From Nitrosopumilus zosterae (GTDB taxonomy: Archaea > Thermoproteota > Nitrososphaeria > Nitrososphaerales > Nitrosopumilaceae), in assembly GCF_025998175.1 (NCBI RefSeq), contig NZ_AP026695.1, positions 1,304,760 to 1,368,759 of the forward strand: DNA of 64,000 nucleotides. Direction: 5' to 3'. The position numbers were made by a program, and so were the translations under genes. The notes below the pieces were generated by a model. It ran no database searches. It worked only from the letters and a program-made list of their open reading frames with translations, and had not been told where the DNA came from. Positions 16,623-25,742 of the stretch are shown piece by piece; position 1 is the stretch's first letter; every line of letters starts with the position of its first letter.

Positions 16623-17184
16623 AGTTCTTTTCAAACTCTGTAATTTTATCTTCGTATTGAAAAGTCTGTGCAATATCATCTAATCCCTCTAAGAGAATCT
16701 TTTTCAAATGAGAGTCAATATCAAAATGAATTTCTTGAGAGGAAGTTTTGATGGTTTGGTTTTTCAAGTCTACGCTGATGGGATCTTTTTCGTTTTGAAG
16801 TGAATCAACTGTTTTTTCATCAAGGGAAATTGGCAGGATTCCATTTTTGAAGCAGTTGCTAAAGAAGATATCAGCAAAAGATGGTGCGATTATTACTGAA
16901 AAACCATAGTCTTTTAGAGCCCAAACGGCATGTTCACGACTAGAACCGCATCCAAAATTATCACCGGTAACTAAGATTTTAGATCCGTCATACTTTGACT
17001 CATTTAAGACAAAATCAGATTTTTTGTTTCCATTTTCGTCATATCTCCAATTAAAAAACAAGAACTTTCCAAATCCAGACTTTTGAACAAGTTTAAGGAA
17101 TTGCTTTGGAACAATTTGATCAGTATCAACATTTACTTTATCAAGTGGTGTGACAATGCCGGATATATTTTGAAACGGTTCCAT
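16600..17184 (-). CDS. leuD: 3-isopropylmalate dehydratase small subunit (bacterial type)
   Basis: A 194-residue swivel domain of the aconitase family. QFLKLVQKSGFGKFLFFNWRY and [18 protein letters not shown] match bacterial LeuD. With LeuC it interconverts 2- and 3-isopropylmalate in leucine synthesis. It is the fourth gene of a four-gene leftward leuCD-leuCD operon. Confidence 0.9.
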   Translation of the reverse strand: MEPFQNISGIVTPLDKVNVDTDQIVPKQFLKLVQKSGFGKFLFFNWRYDENGNKKSDFVLNESKYDGSKILVTGDNFGCGSSREHAVWALKDYGFSVIIAPSFADIFFSNCFKNGILPISLDEKTVDSLQNEKDPISVDLKNQTIKTSSQEIHFDIDSHLKKILLEGLDDIAQTFQYEDKITEFEKNSKIPSVL

Positions 17185-17185
17185 T

Positions 17186-18601
17186 CTAATTCAAATCCAA
17201 TTTCCTAACGTCAACGAAATGCCCGTGTATTGCAGCAGCAGCAGCCATTACTGGACTTACTAAGTGAGTTCTTCCACCAGTTCCCTGTCTTCCTTCAAAA
17301 TTTCTGTTTGAGGTACTTGCGCATCTCTCACCAGGGGATAGAATATCAGGATTCATTCCAAGACACATACTGCATCCGGCTTCTCTCCATTCAAAGTTGG
17401 CATCAATGAAGATTTTATCAAGACCCATTTCCTCTGCTTGTTTTTTTACCATTTGAGAACCTGGAACCACCATTGCTCTAACGTTTGGGGAAATTTTTTG
17501 CCCCCTTACAACTCTTGATGCTTCAATAAGATCTTCTAATCGTGCATTGGTGCATGAGCCAATGAACACTCGGTCGATTTTTATTTCTTCAATCGGAGTT
17601 CCGGGTTTAAGATCCATGTAATCAAGTGCTTTTTGTGCACCCTTCTTTTGATTGGGATCACCTTTTGAATAATCATCTGGAGATGGAATTGATTCAGTTA
17701 CATCACAAGTCATTCCAGGATTTGTTCCCCAACTAACTTGAGGTGCAATATCATCAATGTGTAAAGTGAATTGTTTTTCAAATTTTGCATCAGCATCAGT
17801 CTTCAGATATACTTTCCATGTGTCAACTAGAGACTCGTAATTTCTCGGAGTGTACTTTCGGCCCCTTAGGTAATCAAAGGTTTTCTCATCAGGCGCAATC
17901 AAACCTGCTCTTGCGCCTGCCTCGATGGACATATTGCATATCGTCATCCTCTGCTCCATTGATAGATCCTCTATTCCCTCTCCCCTGTACTCAATTACTG
18001 TGCCTGTTCCACCTCCAGTTCCAATATTTTTGATAATAGAAAGCACGATGTCTTTGGCAGTTACTGCATGAGGGTTCTTTCTTTTTCCCTCCACTCGGAT
18101 TTCAAAAGGTTTTGGTTTTTCTAGCCACATAGTTTGTGATGCCAATACGTGTTCCACATCACTAGTTCCAATTCCCAATGCCAATGCACCAAATGCTCCA
18201 TGAGTTGAGGTATGACTGTCGCCGCAGACAATTGTAGAGCCAGGTAAAGTAATCCCCAACTGAGGTCCAATCACATGTACTATTCCCTGATTTGGGCTGT
18301 TAATATCAAATAGGGTAATTCCAAAATCTTTGCAATTTTTTTCTAGTGTTTGAATTTGAACAGCAGATGTTTGATCCAATATTGGCAGAGATCTATCATT
18401 TGTTGGAACATTATGATCCATGGTAGCTATAGTAAGATCAGGTCGGCGAACCTTTCTGTTATTCATTCTTAATCCATCAAAAGCCTGAGGAGATGTTACT
18501 TCATGTACTAAGTGTCTGTCAATGTAAATTAGAGAAGGACTGTTTGGTTTTTCAACTATAACATGAGATTCCCAGATTTTTTCAAAAAGAGTTTTACCCA
18601 T
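17186..18601 (-). CDS. leuC: 3-isopropylmalate dehydratase large subunit (bacterial type)
   Basis: A 471-residue 4Fe-4S dehydratase. Motifs include [44 protein letters not shown] and [10 protein letters not shown], giving the three cluster Cys. Length and NRNFEGRQG fit bacterial LeuC. The ATG at 18601 is preferred; a longer frame to 18646 adds 15 residues that overlap the preceding small-subunit gene. It is directly followed by its small subunit. Confidence 0.9.
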   Translation of the reverse strand: MGKTLFEKIWESHVIVEKPNSPSLIYIDRHLVHEVTSPQAFDGLRMNNRKVRRPDLTIATMDHNVPTNDRSLPILDQTSAVQIQTLEKNCKDFGITLFDINSPNQGIVHVIGPQLGITLPGSTIVCGDSHTSTHGAFGALALGIGTSDVEHVLASQTMWLEKPKPFEIRVEGKRKNPHAVTAKDIVLSIIKNIGTGGGTGTVIEYRGEGIEDLSMEQRMTICNMSIEAGARAGLIAPDEKTFDYLRGRKYTPRNYESLVDTWKVYLKTDADAKFEKQFTLHIDDIAPQVSWGTNPGMTCDVTESIPSPDDYSKGDPNQKKGAQKALDYMDLKPGTPIEEIKIDRVFIGSCTNARLEDLIEASRVVRGQKISPNVRAMVVPGSQMVKKQAEEMGLDKIFIDANFEWREAGCSMCLGMNPDILSPGERCASTSNRNFEGRQGTGGRTHLVSPVMAAAAAIHGHFVDVRKLDLN

Positions 18602-18602
18602 T

Positions 18603-19094
18603 TTAATCCTGGTCAGGCTTGTACTTGAAGAGACCACCTGCAGCAATAATTTTCCCTATAATTTCTGAGAATGGTTTCATTGTGTAGGTCTGGTTTTTTG
18701 TAATATTTTTAATTTCATTTGCAGATAGATTAATTTCAACTTCGTCGCCTTCTGCAATTCCATCATATGCATCTTGTTCAATTTCAATTGGCAACAAAAA
18801 TGCACCATCTACTGCATTTCTGTAAAAAATTCTTGCAAAAGATAATGCAAGTACTGCCTTTATTCCTGAATGAGACAATGCAATTGGCGCATGTTCTCTA
18901 CTTGAGCCACATCCAAAATTCTTTCCAGATAAAATAAAATCGCCTTCTTTTACTTTTGAATGAAAGTCAGGATCGAGTCCCTCCATTGCATGAGTTGCAA
19001 GTTCTGCATAATCATGTACCTTGAGATACTGACCTGGGATAATTACATCAGTGTCGATGTTATCTTGAGCATATTTTATGATATTTCCTTTCAT
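18603..19094 (-). CDS. Aconitase-family small subunit (archaeal LeuD/LysU/homoaconitase type)
   Basis: A 163-residue swivel domain of archaeal size. [23 protein letters not shown] and [18 protein letters not shown] are the substrate-loop and hinge motifs. The loop residues after the first Tyr (YLKV) lie where archaeal enzymes differ between isopropylmalate and homoaconitate, so the substrate cannot be fixed by eye. It overlaps its large subunit by 4 bp. Confidence 0.85.
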   Translation of the reverse strand: MKGNIIKYAQDNIDTDVIIPGQYLKVHDYAELATHAMEGLDPDFHSKVKEGDFILSGKNFGCGSSREHAPIALSHSGIKAVLALSFARIFYRNAVDGAFLLPIEIEQDAYDGIAEGDEVEINLSANEIKNITKNQTYTMKPFSEIIGKIIAAGGLFKYKPDQD

Positions 19095-20362
19095 TCTAAA
19101 TCCCTCGGATCAGTAATTTTGCCAGTAACTGCAGAAGCAGCTGCGACCAGTGGAGAAGCAAGATACGTCTGAGATTCAACATGCCCCATTCTGCCAGGAA
19201 AATTTCTGTTTGTAGTACTTATGCAGATTTCATCTTTTGCCAATACTCCCATATGTGCACCGCAGCAAGCACCACATGTAGGTGGACCTACTGTCGCTCC
19301 AGCATCAAGAAATATTTTCAATAATCCATTCTCCATTGCACGTTTGTAAATTGAAATTGCTGCAGGTAAAATTTCAGTTCTAATCTTCACTGTTCTTCCT
19401 TTGAGAATTCTTGCAGCTGCTTCCAAGTCTTCATATTTTGCTCCAGTACAAGAGCCAATGTATGATTTGTCCAATTCAACATTTGGAGATTCCCGTACAA
19501 TTGAAACATTTTCAGGAGAAAATGGTTTTGCAATAGTTGGCTCCATCTCTGATGCTTCATACTCAAAAATTTTGGAATACTCTGCATCATCATCTCCTTT
19601 AATTAAATTAAAATTCGTAGCGCCTCGGCTTGAAAGATAATCAACTACTTTTTGGTCTGGCTCCACAATTCCATTTTTTGCACCAGCCTCTGTAGTCATA
19701 TTACACATTGTCAATCTGCTCTCAACAGACATTGCATCGATTCCGCTTCCACCAAACTGCATTGTTCGGTATGCACCACCATCAGTTCCAATATCCCCGA
19801 TAATTTTTAGAATCAAATCTTTGGCCATAATATGATCTGGCAATTTTCCATTTAGCTTAAAATACATAGTTTCTGGAACCTTGAACCAAATCTTTCCGTT
19901 TAACAAAACATATGCAACATCAGTGTGTCCCAGTCCACATGCAAATGCACCTAATGCGCCAGTAGTATTTGTATGAGAATCTCCTCCCACATACACATCT
20001 CCAGGCATCACCATTGCCTCTTCATGAGAAATAGTATGACAAATTCCATATTGCCCCATTCCATACTTGAAGTGTTTTTCAATTCCATACTGTTTAGTAA
20101 AATTTGATAGTTTCGCAATATTTTCAGCTGATACTTTTTCAGCAGATGGCACAAAATGATCTTCGGCAACCCAAACCTTGGTAGGATCCCATAATTTGTC
20201 AACCGAGATTCCTTGCTTCTTTAGTTTATCAAATACCTTGATTACGCCTGGTCCAGACACATCATGTACCATTACCTTGTCAACATTGGCAAAAACCACA
20301 TCATCAGGGGCAACTGATGATTTTCCAGAAGCACGTGCAAGAATCTTCTCAGCAATATTCAT
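19091..20362 (-). CDS. Aconitase-family large subunit (archaeal LeuC/LysT/homoaconitase type)
   Basis: A 423-residue 4Fe-4S hydro-lyase, the length of archaeal LeuC and homoaconitase. It has GDSHTNTTGALGAFACGLG, SYIGSCTGAKYEDLE and PPTCGACCGAHMG with the cluster Cys, and STTNRNFPGRMG. It begins the four-gene operon whose second pair is of bacterial type. It is either a second isopropylmalate dehydratase or the homoaconitase of the LysW-dependent lysine route; the sequence does not decide. Confidence 0.87.
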   Translation of the reverse strand: MNIAEKILARASGKSSVAPDDVVFANVDKVMVHDVSGPGVIKVFDKLKKQGISVDKLWDPTKVWVAEDHFVPSAEKVSAENIAKLSNFTKQYGIEKHFKYGMGQYGICHTISHEEAMVMPGDVYVGGDSHTNTTGALGAFACGLGHTDVAYVLLNGKIWFKVPETMYFKLNGKLPDHIMAKDLILKIIGDIGTDGGAYRTMQFGGSGIDAMSVESRLTMCNMTTEAGAKNGIVEPDQKVVDYLSSRGATNFNLIKGDDDAEYSKIFEYEASEMEPTIAKPFSPENVSIVRESPNVELDKSYIGSCTGAKYEDLEAAARILKGRTVKIRTEILPAAISIYKRAMENGLLKIFLDAGATVGPPTCGACCGAHMGVLAKDEICISTTNRNFPGRMGHVESQTYLASPLVAAASAVTGKITDPRDLE

Positions 20363-20501
20363 AATCCAAAAAGCTTGCTCTACAGATTAAAAGCTTTACA
20401 GAGTTTGTAAGAATAGTTATTCCGCATCGCCTTAAAAGAAATAACTAGATTTTGAAAACCAAGATAATTTTCTAAATATCACAGTAATCGGTTTAGAAAA
20501 A

Positions 20502-20711
20502 TTACATATTCTGATTTTCTAAAACTTTCTTTACAGAATTCAGATATTGTTTTCTAGTCGTAGGTATTGATCTCCATTTTGATACCATTATTTCATCTAA
20601 AATTTCATAGACTTGAGTGATTTCGGTACCGGATTCCAGTTTGTCTCTTGCAATATTTGCCAATTCTTGTATTCGTAATTGTCTTCTCCAAGTTTGCACA
20701 CAGTCAGCCAT
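20502..20711 (-). CDS. Conserved hypothetical protein, 69 aa
   Basis: A small helical protein opening with MADCVQTWRRQLRIQELAN and containing EITQVYEILDEIMVSKWRSIPTTRK split across two helices. The C-terminus resembles a small helix-turn-helix, but no family is recognised. It stands alone between the leu operon and the GGQ protein. There is an ATG start and no membrane segment. Confidence 0.6.
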   Translation of the reverse strand: MADCVQTWRRQLRIQELANIARDKLESGTEITQVYEILDEIMVSKWRSIPTTRKQYLNSVKKVLENQNM

Positions 20712-20787
20712 GGAAGTTTTTTAATTTAATGATCTAAAAGGATCACTATCAAATCATAACGTAGGGGGTTTAGCCGTATTTTTGAAA

Positions 20788-21852
20788 TTACTTTATTTTG
20801 TATCTAAGAATGGCTATAACTGAATTATCAAGTTCTAGTTTTTGGATAATTTTTGGAGAAGATGCAAACTCTATTTTGCATGAGGTGTTTTTTGCAAGCT
20901 CCAACATTTTCATTATTTTTTTAAATTGGGAATCACTGTAATAATTTGCAGAGACAATTAGAGTATCAACTGCTCCAGTTTCCAAAGCTTTGAAGATAAC
21001 ATCATTTCTTTTTGCTGTGAGTCCTTTTTTGACTAGACTTTCATATTTTTTAATAATTTCTGCTACGTATTTTCTTCGATGCTGATAAAGATGATGAATT
21101 ATTTTCTTTTCAATGTCATTGATTGATGTTGAAAAAGACAAATTTTCTACAAACACACATTTTTTTGCCAACTCTGAATCAAGTTCATCATAGAATTCGG
21201 TTTTTGCTTGACCGTTCCCACCCAACAGAATCAAATCTGAATTCAAATCCACCTCACATAGTCTCTTTGCAATTTTCTTAAAGAAAACATGAATTTTTGT
21301 TTGCCTTGCCCTTAGGAACCTTCCCTGACTCTGTCCCCCTTTTCTATGTCTTCCTTGTAAGTCAATTCGAAGTTTTGATTCCAATACAATTTTACTTCCA
21401 TGGAATTTTTGTATTCGTGCAGATTTTTGATCTAGTGTTACTAACAAAACATCATAATTGGTTTTCAAAATATCTTTGAATGGTTTGATGAATGGTTTTT
21501 TGCTTGCCATGTATACATATGGGAGTTTTTTTGATGTCCCAATCACTTTGATGTTTACTTTGTTGTTTTTTATCCATCCAAAAATACACAGTGTTTTTGC
21601 AAACTTGCCTACAGAAATTGGGTTGTCTTTGAGATCTGCAATTTTTTGTTCAATTTTTGATTCAATTTTTTCAAAGAATTCATTTCGCTTTGTTTCTTCT
21701 AGCAAAGACATAGTTTCTTGTCCCTTGCCATACGGATAATACACAGATACGCACAAAGTATCAATCTGTTTAACTTCATACAGAAATCGGTTAATTGATA
21801 GCCACTCAGAAGGAGAAATGCCAGTATTGGAATTATTTTTCACACAATACAA
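20788..21852 (-). CDS. aRF1/Vms1-like release-factor homologue with GGQ motif
   Basis: A 354-residue protein with the three-domain order of archaeal release factor 1. An N-terminal domain spans about 1-125. The middle domain contains GRHRKGGQSQGRFLRAR with GGQ at residues 172-174. A C-terminal L7Ae-like domain contains LETGAVDTLIVSANY. GGQ is the loop that hydrolyses peptidyl-tRNA. The N-domain lacks the NIKS and YxCxxxF motifs that read stop codons. The layout therefore fits the Vms1-like (VLRF1) group, which acts on stalled large subunits or uncharged peptidyl-tRNA, rather than the canonical aRF1. The family placement is inference from motif context. Confidence 0.75.
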   Translation of the reverse strand: MYCVKNNSNTGISPSEWLSINRFLYEVKQIDTLCVSVYYPYGKGQETMSLLEETKRNEFFEKIESKIEQKIADLKDNPISVGKFAKTLCIFGWIKNNKVNIKVIGTSKKLPYVYMASKKPFIKPFKDILKTNYDVLLVTLDQKSARIQKFHGSKIVLESKLRIDLQGRHRKGGQSQGRFLRARQTKIHVFFKKIAKRLCEVDLNSDLILLGGNGQAKTEFYDELDSELAKKCVFVENLSFSTSINDIEKKIIHHLYQHRRKYVAEIIKKYESLVKKGLTAKRNDVIFKALETGAVDTLIVSANYYSDSQFKKIMKMLELAKNTSCKIEFASSPKIIQKLELDNSVIAILRYKIK

Positions 21853-21954
21853 TATTGTTTGTCTGTAAATAACTAATTCTTTTTAACCAATATTCATCAA
21901 GACATCAAAGAAAGGAGTCATAACAATAAAAAAGAAATACCCTATTGAGAAATT

Positions 21955-22725
21955 ATGCAGTTAACCGTTTTACCATTATTATCGGAAAGAAAGGAAGAGA
22001 GATTTGATGTTTTCGATGCGTTACTTGAAACTTTGGAAAAAAACAATGCAGAATTGCAAGAAGGCGATGTTTTAGTCATTTCAACAAAATACATTTCAAA
22101 CTCACAAGGAAGAATAGTTGATCTTTCAAAAATCAAAGCATCTCAAGAAGGTTTGAAGATTTCAAAAAAATATCAATTAAAGCCAGAGATTGCAGAAATC
22201 ATCATTAGAGAATCAGACAAAATTTTCGGGGGAATTGGAGGATTTGTAATTACATCATCAGACAACATAATGGCACCAAATGCTGGCATCGATAAATCTA
22301 ATGCAAAAAAAGGCAATGCAATTCTGTATCCTCAAAACCCATATCTAATTTCAGAGCAAATTCGAAGAAAAATTTTCTTAAAGATGTCAGTTCATGTAGG
22401 AATAATTCTTGCAGATAGCAGACTAATGCCTGCAAGAATTGGAACGTCGGGAGTTGCAGTAGCATGTGCAGGAATAGAGCCAGTTTTAGACATGAGAGCA
22501 AAAAAAGATCTTGATGGCAATCCATTAAAGGTCACATTTCAAGCAGTAGTTGACAACATTGCAACTATTGCAAATTACAAAATGGGTGAAGGTGGAGAAT
22601 CAAAACCATTTGCAATTGTTAGAAACTCAGAAGCTAAACTAACTGATAGAAAGATAAATCCTTCAGAAACGGCAATATCTCCAGATCAGTGCGTCTATGT
22701 CAGAGGATTATCAAATCATCCATAA
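21955..22725 (+). CDS. cofE: Coenzyme F420-0:L-glutamate ligase
   Basis: A 256-residue enzyme adding glutamates to F420-0 with GTP. It shows the family segments LQEGDVLVISTKYISNSQG, GFVITSSDNIMAPNAGID and the DSRLMPARIGTSGVAVAC signature. It is full length compared with archaeal CofE. It diverges from the GGQ gene. It implies that this organism makes F420. Confidence 0.92.
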   Translation: MQLTVLPLLSERKEERFDVFDALLETLEKNNAELQEGDVLVISTKYISNSQGRIVDLSKIKASQEGLKISKKYQLKPEIAEIIIRESDKIFGGIGGFVITSSDNIMAPNAGIDKSNAKKGNAILYPQNPYLISEQIRRKIFLKMSVHVGIILADSRLMPARIGTSGVAVACAGIEPVLDMRAKKDLDGNPLKVTFQAVVDNIATIANYKMGEGGESKPFAIVRNSEAKLTDRKINPSETAISPDQCVYVRGLSNHP

Positions 22726-22767
22726 TATTAGGTATTTTTTGGTTCTGCTTTAAATAGAGGTATTTTA

Positions 22768-23334
22768 GTGAAAAAATTAATGGAGTATCTCACCACATAC
22801 CCAAAGACAGTTTCATTTTTGGATGGACTAAAACACAAAATTCATGTCGATAACAAACAGGGAGTAGAACAACTTCATGTTGTCGTAAAGAAAAGTTTTG
22901 AAGAACTAATGAAAATTTTTACTGCAGAAGGGTTTACCAAAGTAAAATTTGAGCATAAACAACCAGGACAAATTGGGAACGGTTTGAATTTAAAACTAAA
23001 GAAACCATGGGAGATGCACATTAGAATGGTTGATCTAAAAAAAGGATTGATTGGAATTCATGCCGAAGTTGAAGTATCTAGAGATTATCTTCAGCACTTG
23101 TTCTCACAGAGAACGCCAGTAGTTTACGAAGTAGAAGAGATTCTAAAAAAATATTATATAGATTACAGTTTATGGCATGATAAAATTAAGAAAAATGTTC
23201 ATGTAATTGTTGATAACTATAAAGTAAAACTTGCAACTCCAAGCATTCCAGTATTTGCATGGAAACCAATGTTATTTGTAATTGGAACAATCGCAGCATT
23301 TTACGGTTGGAAATATTTCAACACTATCTTGTAA
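22768..23334 (+). CDS. Hypothetical protein with C-terminal membrane anchor
   Basis: A 188-residue protein. Residues 1-165 are soluble alpha/beta with many Lys; residues 168-188 are one hydrophobic helix (PMLFVIGTIAAFYGWKYF), so it is probably tail-anchored with the bulk in the cytoplasm. The GTG start at 22768 lies downstream of a TTTAAATAG-type TATA element (about 22748-22756). It ends 2 bp before the convergent next gene. No family recognised. Confidence 0.65.
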   Translation: MKKLMEYLTTYPKTVSFLDGLKHKIHVDNKQGVEQLHVVVKKSFEELMKIFTAEGFTKVKFEHKQPGQIGNGLNLKLKKPWEMHIRMVDLKKGLIGIHAEVEVSRDYLQHLFSQRTPVVYEVEEILKKYYIDYSLWHDKIKKNVHVIVDNYKVKLATPSIPVFAWKPMLFVIGTIAAFYGWKYFNTIL

Positions 23335-23336
23335 AT

Positions 23337-23705
23337 CTAAACGCCTAAAGATTCTTCTTTACTTAATTCCAAAAACACCTTATCTCCAACTGATAGACCC
23401 ATGTCTTTGTATTCATGCATCTCAAGTTTTAGCTGAGTAACACCTTGCATGCCCATTCCACCACCCATTCCAGACATCATTTTATTTAGATCCTTCATCA
23501 TATCGTTCATGTTTGTGAATCCCATAACTTTTGGTGCGCCAAAAGGTGATTGTTGATTTTGGGCTGATTCTTTAAGATCTTTAATGGATGATAGTGATAC
23601 TACAACATATGGTGCTCCATCTGGTGCTGAATCAATACTTTTTACTACAAATTCTTTCTTCATGAAAAGTGTAGCTTTTCCATGTAATTTTAATTTTAAG
23701 GTCAA
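23337..23705 (-). CDS. Hypothetical protein with Met/Gly-rich loop, 122 aa
   Basis: A small soluble protein with beta-rich ends and a middle segment DMMKDLNKMMSGMGGGMGMQ. The C-terminal half (LKLEMHEYKDMGLSVGDKVFLELS) looks like a small beta barrel. The Met-rich stretch is flexible and could bind a metal such as copper, but this is speculation. No signal peptide. Confidence 0.65.
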   Translation of the reverse strand: MTLKLKLHGKATLFMKKEFVVKSIDSAPDGAPYVVVSLSSIKDLKESAQNQQSPFGAPKVMGFTNMNDMMKDLNKMMSGMGGGMGMQGVTQLKLEMHEYKDMGLSVGDKVFLELSKEESLGV

Positions 23706-23759
23706 TTTCGACCAATTTACGTGGTTCGAAGCTTTAATTACGATTTTTGAGATTTCATA

Positions 23760-24296
23760 ATGATGACTGAGGGATTAAAAACAACACTTCGATACTATGG
23801 GATTTCACCATGGGAGATTGAAGTGCTATATGGTTTTCTAAACTCGCATTTTACGGTTATCCAAGACGAGATTGAGCAAGACGACAGTGATTTTGTCAGT
23901 TCCTTGGACGTAGAAATTCCACTTGCATTTAATGAGGAATTCTTCCAGTGGTTTGATTTTAAACGCTGGGAAAAAGTAAAAGCGGTTTTCAAAGAGATGA
24001 AAAGAAGAAGAGGAACCAACAACGCACTAAAAGTCAAAATTAATTTTTCTGGAAATCCTAAAATTGTTTTTAGTGTCGATGTAGAAGACAAACAATGGTT
24101 TGATAATGCAATTGAAAAGATTGATTTTGTTTTAGAATTATTACCACATCATCTTGATCCTCAAAAACTCCCATCAGAGATATCAGAGATAAATTACAAG
24201 TTTGATTCAGACTCAATTAGATGGCGACTAAATTCTGCATCATCGAAGAGTAAAAAATATTCTTTTACCGGAAATTCTTGGAAAGAGATTACTTGA
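23760..24296 (+). CDS. Conserved hypothetical protein, 178 aa
   Basis: A soluble alpha/beta protein with EEFFQWFDFKRWEKVKAVF in the middle and a basic, Ser-rich C-terminus. No metal motif or membrane helix. It overlaps the convergent gene at 24289 by 8 bp. Its ATG start is either of two adjacent ones (MMTEG). Function unrecognised. Confidence 0.65.
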   Translation: MMTEGLKTTLRYYGISPWEIEVLYGFLNSHFTVIQDEIEQDDSDFVSSLDVEIPLAFNEEFFQWFDFKRWEKVKAVFKEMKRRRGTNNALKVKINFSGNPKIVFSVDVEDKQWFDNAIEKIDFVLELLPHHLDPQKLPSEISEINYKFDSDSIRWRLNSASSKSKKYSFTGNSWKEIT

Positions 24297-24723
24297 GATC
24301 TTTTTGCAAGGGTTCTAATAATTCATGAAGTTCTTTGTATTTTGATTCTAAAAATTCTAAAGCATCATCTAGCTTTTTGGATTTGCCATACTTGAAACGA
24401 ATTAATTCACGATGATGCCAAAATGTTTTGCCTTCATCAACCGAGATAGTTGTAAAGTAATCAACTCCTTTTAAATTATCAGGGATTTTTACATCATGAG
24501 GAAATAGAAGCTCTACAATAAACCACTCATCACCATCGGGATAATCACAACCTGTATCTACATCAAAGAAGACATGGAGTAAATCAGACTGCATAAGACC
24601 GTCATCATTAATTGTAGGATGTTTTATCGCAGATTTTTTAAAATCTAGATTAACCAATTGGGGCTCAAAAAAACCCTTGATGATCGATTTTCGAAATATT
24701 TTGTTAGCTTCGTAGATATTCAA
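24289..24723 (-). CDS. Conserved hypothetical protein, 144 aa
   Basis: An acidic soluble protein with SDLLHVFFDVDTGCDYPDGD and a C-terminal helical tail rich in Glu/Leu (LEFLESKYKELHELLEPL). It could be a small enzyme subunit or regulator. It stands between the 178-aa protein and the 2-oxoacid oxidoreductase operon. No family recognised. Confidence 0.65.
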   Translation of the reverse strand: MNIYEANKIFRKSIIKGFFEPQLVNLDFKKSAIKHPTINDDGLMQSDLLHVFFDVDTGCDYPDGDEWFIVELLFPHDVKIPDNLKGVDYFTTISVDEGKTFWHHRELIRFKYGKSKKLDDALEFLESKYKELHELLEPLQKDLK

Positions 24724-24779
24724 AGACAGAATACACTACAATGAAACTTGCCTATAACTTGTTAGGTTTGTAGCAGAAA

Positions 24780-25742
24780 TTATACTTCCAGTGAATCCAA
24801 TATTGTAGAGATATCCGTCATAGGTTGGCCATTTTCAGATATGGTTTGTTTAGCAGGGGGATTTTCAAGATAGTTTGGAATCTTGTCTTGCAATCTTTGA
24901 GTGTAAGGAGAGATAGTCTCATTTTTGTAAAAAACACCAATTGGAATCTTGGTGTCCCATTCTAGAGATTTGATTAGTGATTGGGATAATTTTTCATTTG
25001 CTTCTGCTACTGAATCATAATGAACTACGGGATCATATCCTTGCTCTTCTAGTTTGTAAATTCTAGAATGCCTCTTTTGTGCCTCATCAACTAAATCAGC
25101 TCCCGCATACCAATCTCGAGTATTGATATCATTGTAAGTTGGACATGGCTGCAATACATCCAAAAAAGACAATCCTTTGTGTTTTACTGCCTGAATAATC
25201 AAGTCTTTGAGATGTCTAACATCATATGAATATCCTCTAGCAACAAAAGTGAATCCACTTGCAACAGCCAATCCGATTGGATTAACGTTGAAATTTGTAT
25301 TTGGGGAAGGCAATGATTTTGTCTTCTCTCCTAGTTTGAGTGTAGGGGATGCTTGACCTTTGGTTAAACCATAAACACCGTTATCAAAAATTATGTAAGT
25401 CATGTCCACATTTCTTCTTCCTGCTGCAACAAAATGCCCTGCGCCAATTCCCAACCCATCACCATCACCACCAACGGCAACAACAGTCATCTCAGGATTT
25501 GCAATCTTTGCACCTTGTGCAAATGTCAAAACACGTCCATGCAAGGTATGAATTCCATAAGTATTGATGTAGTGAGATGTCTTTCCGGAGCAGCCAATTC
25601 CAGAAAACATTGTTGCTTTATCTCTTTGAATGCCCATCTCAGCTAAAGCCATCTGAATTGCATTTACAATTCCAAAATCGCCACATCCAGGACACCAATC
25701 ATTGTGTACATCTGTTTTATAGTCTGCAAGTTTAAGCGCCAT
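24780..25742 (-). CDS. 2-oxoacid:ferredoxin oxidoreductase, beta subunit
   Basis: A 320-residue TPP-binding subunit. The N-terminal [18 protein letters not shown] gives two of the Fe-S cluster Cys, and [20 protein letters not shown] is the TPP-Mg motif. With the alpha subunit it interconverts a 2-oxoacid plus CoA and an acyl-CoA plus CO2 using ferredoxin. In thaumarchaea it feeds 2-oxoglutarate or pyruvate synthesis. The substrate is not assignable by eye. It overlaps the alpha gene by 11 bp. Confidence 0.92.
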   Translation of the reverse strand: MALKLADYKTDVHNDWCPGCGDFGIVNAIQMALAEMGIQRDKATMFSGIGCSGKTSHYINTYGIHTLHGRVLTFAQGAKIANPEMTVVAVGGDGDGLGIGAGHFVAAGRRNVDMTYIIFDNGVYGLTKGQASPTLKLGEKTKSLPSPNTNFNVNPIGLAVASGFTFVARGYSYDVRHLKDLIIQAVKHKGLSFLDVLQPCPTYNDINTRDWYAGADLVDEAQKRHSRIYKLEEQGYDPVVHYDSVAEANEKLSQSLIKSLEWDTKIPIGVFYKNETISPYTQRLQDKIPNYLENPPAKQTISENGQPMTDISTILDSLEV

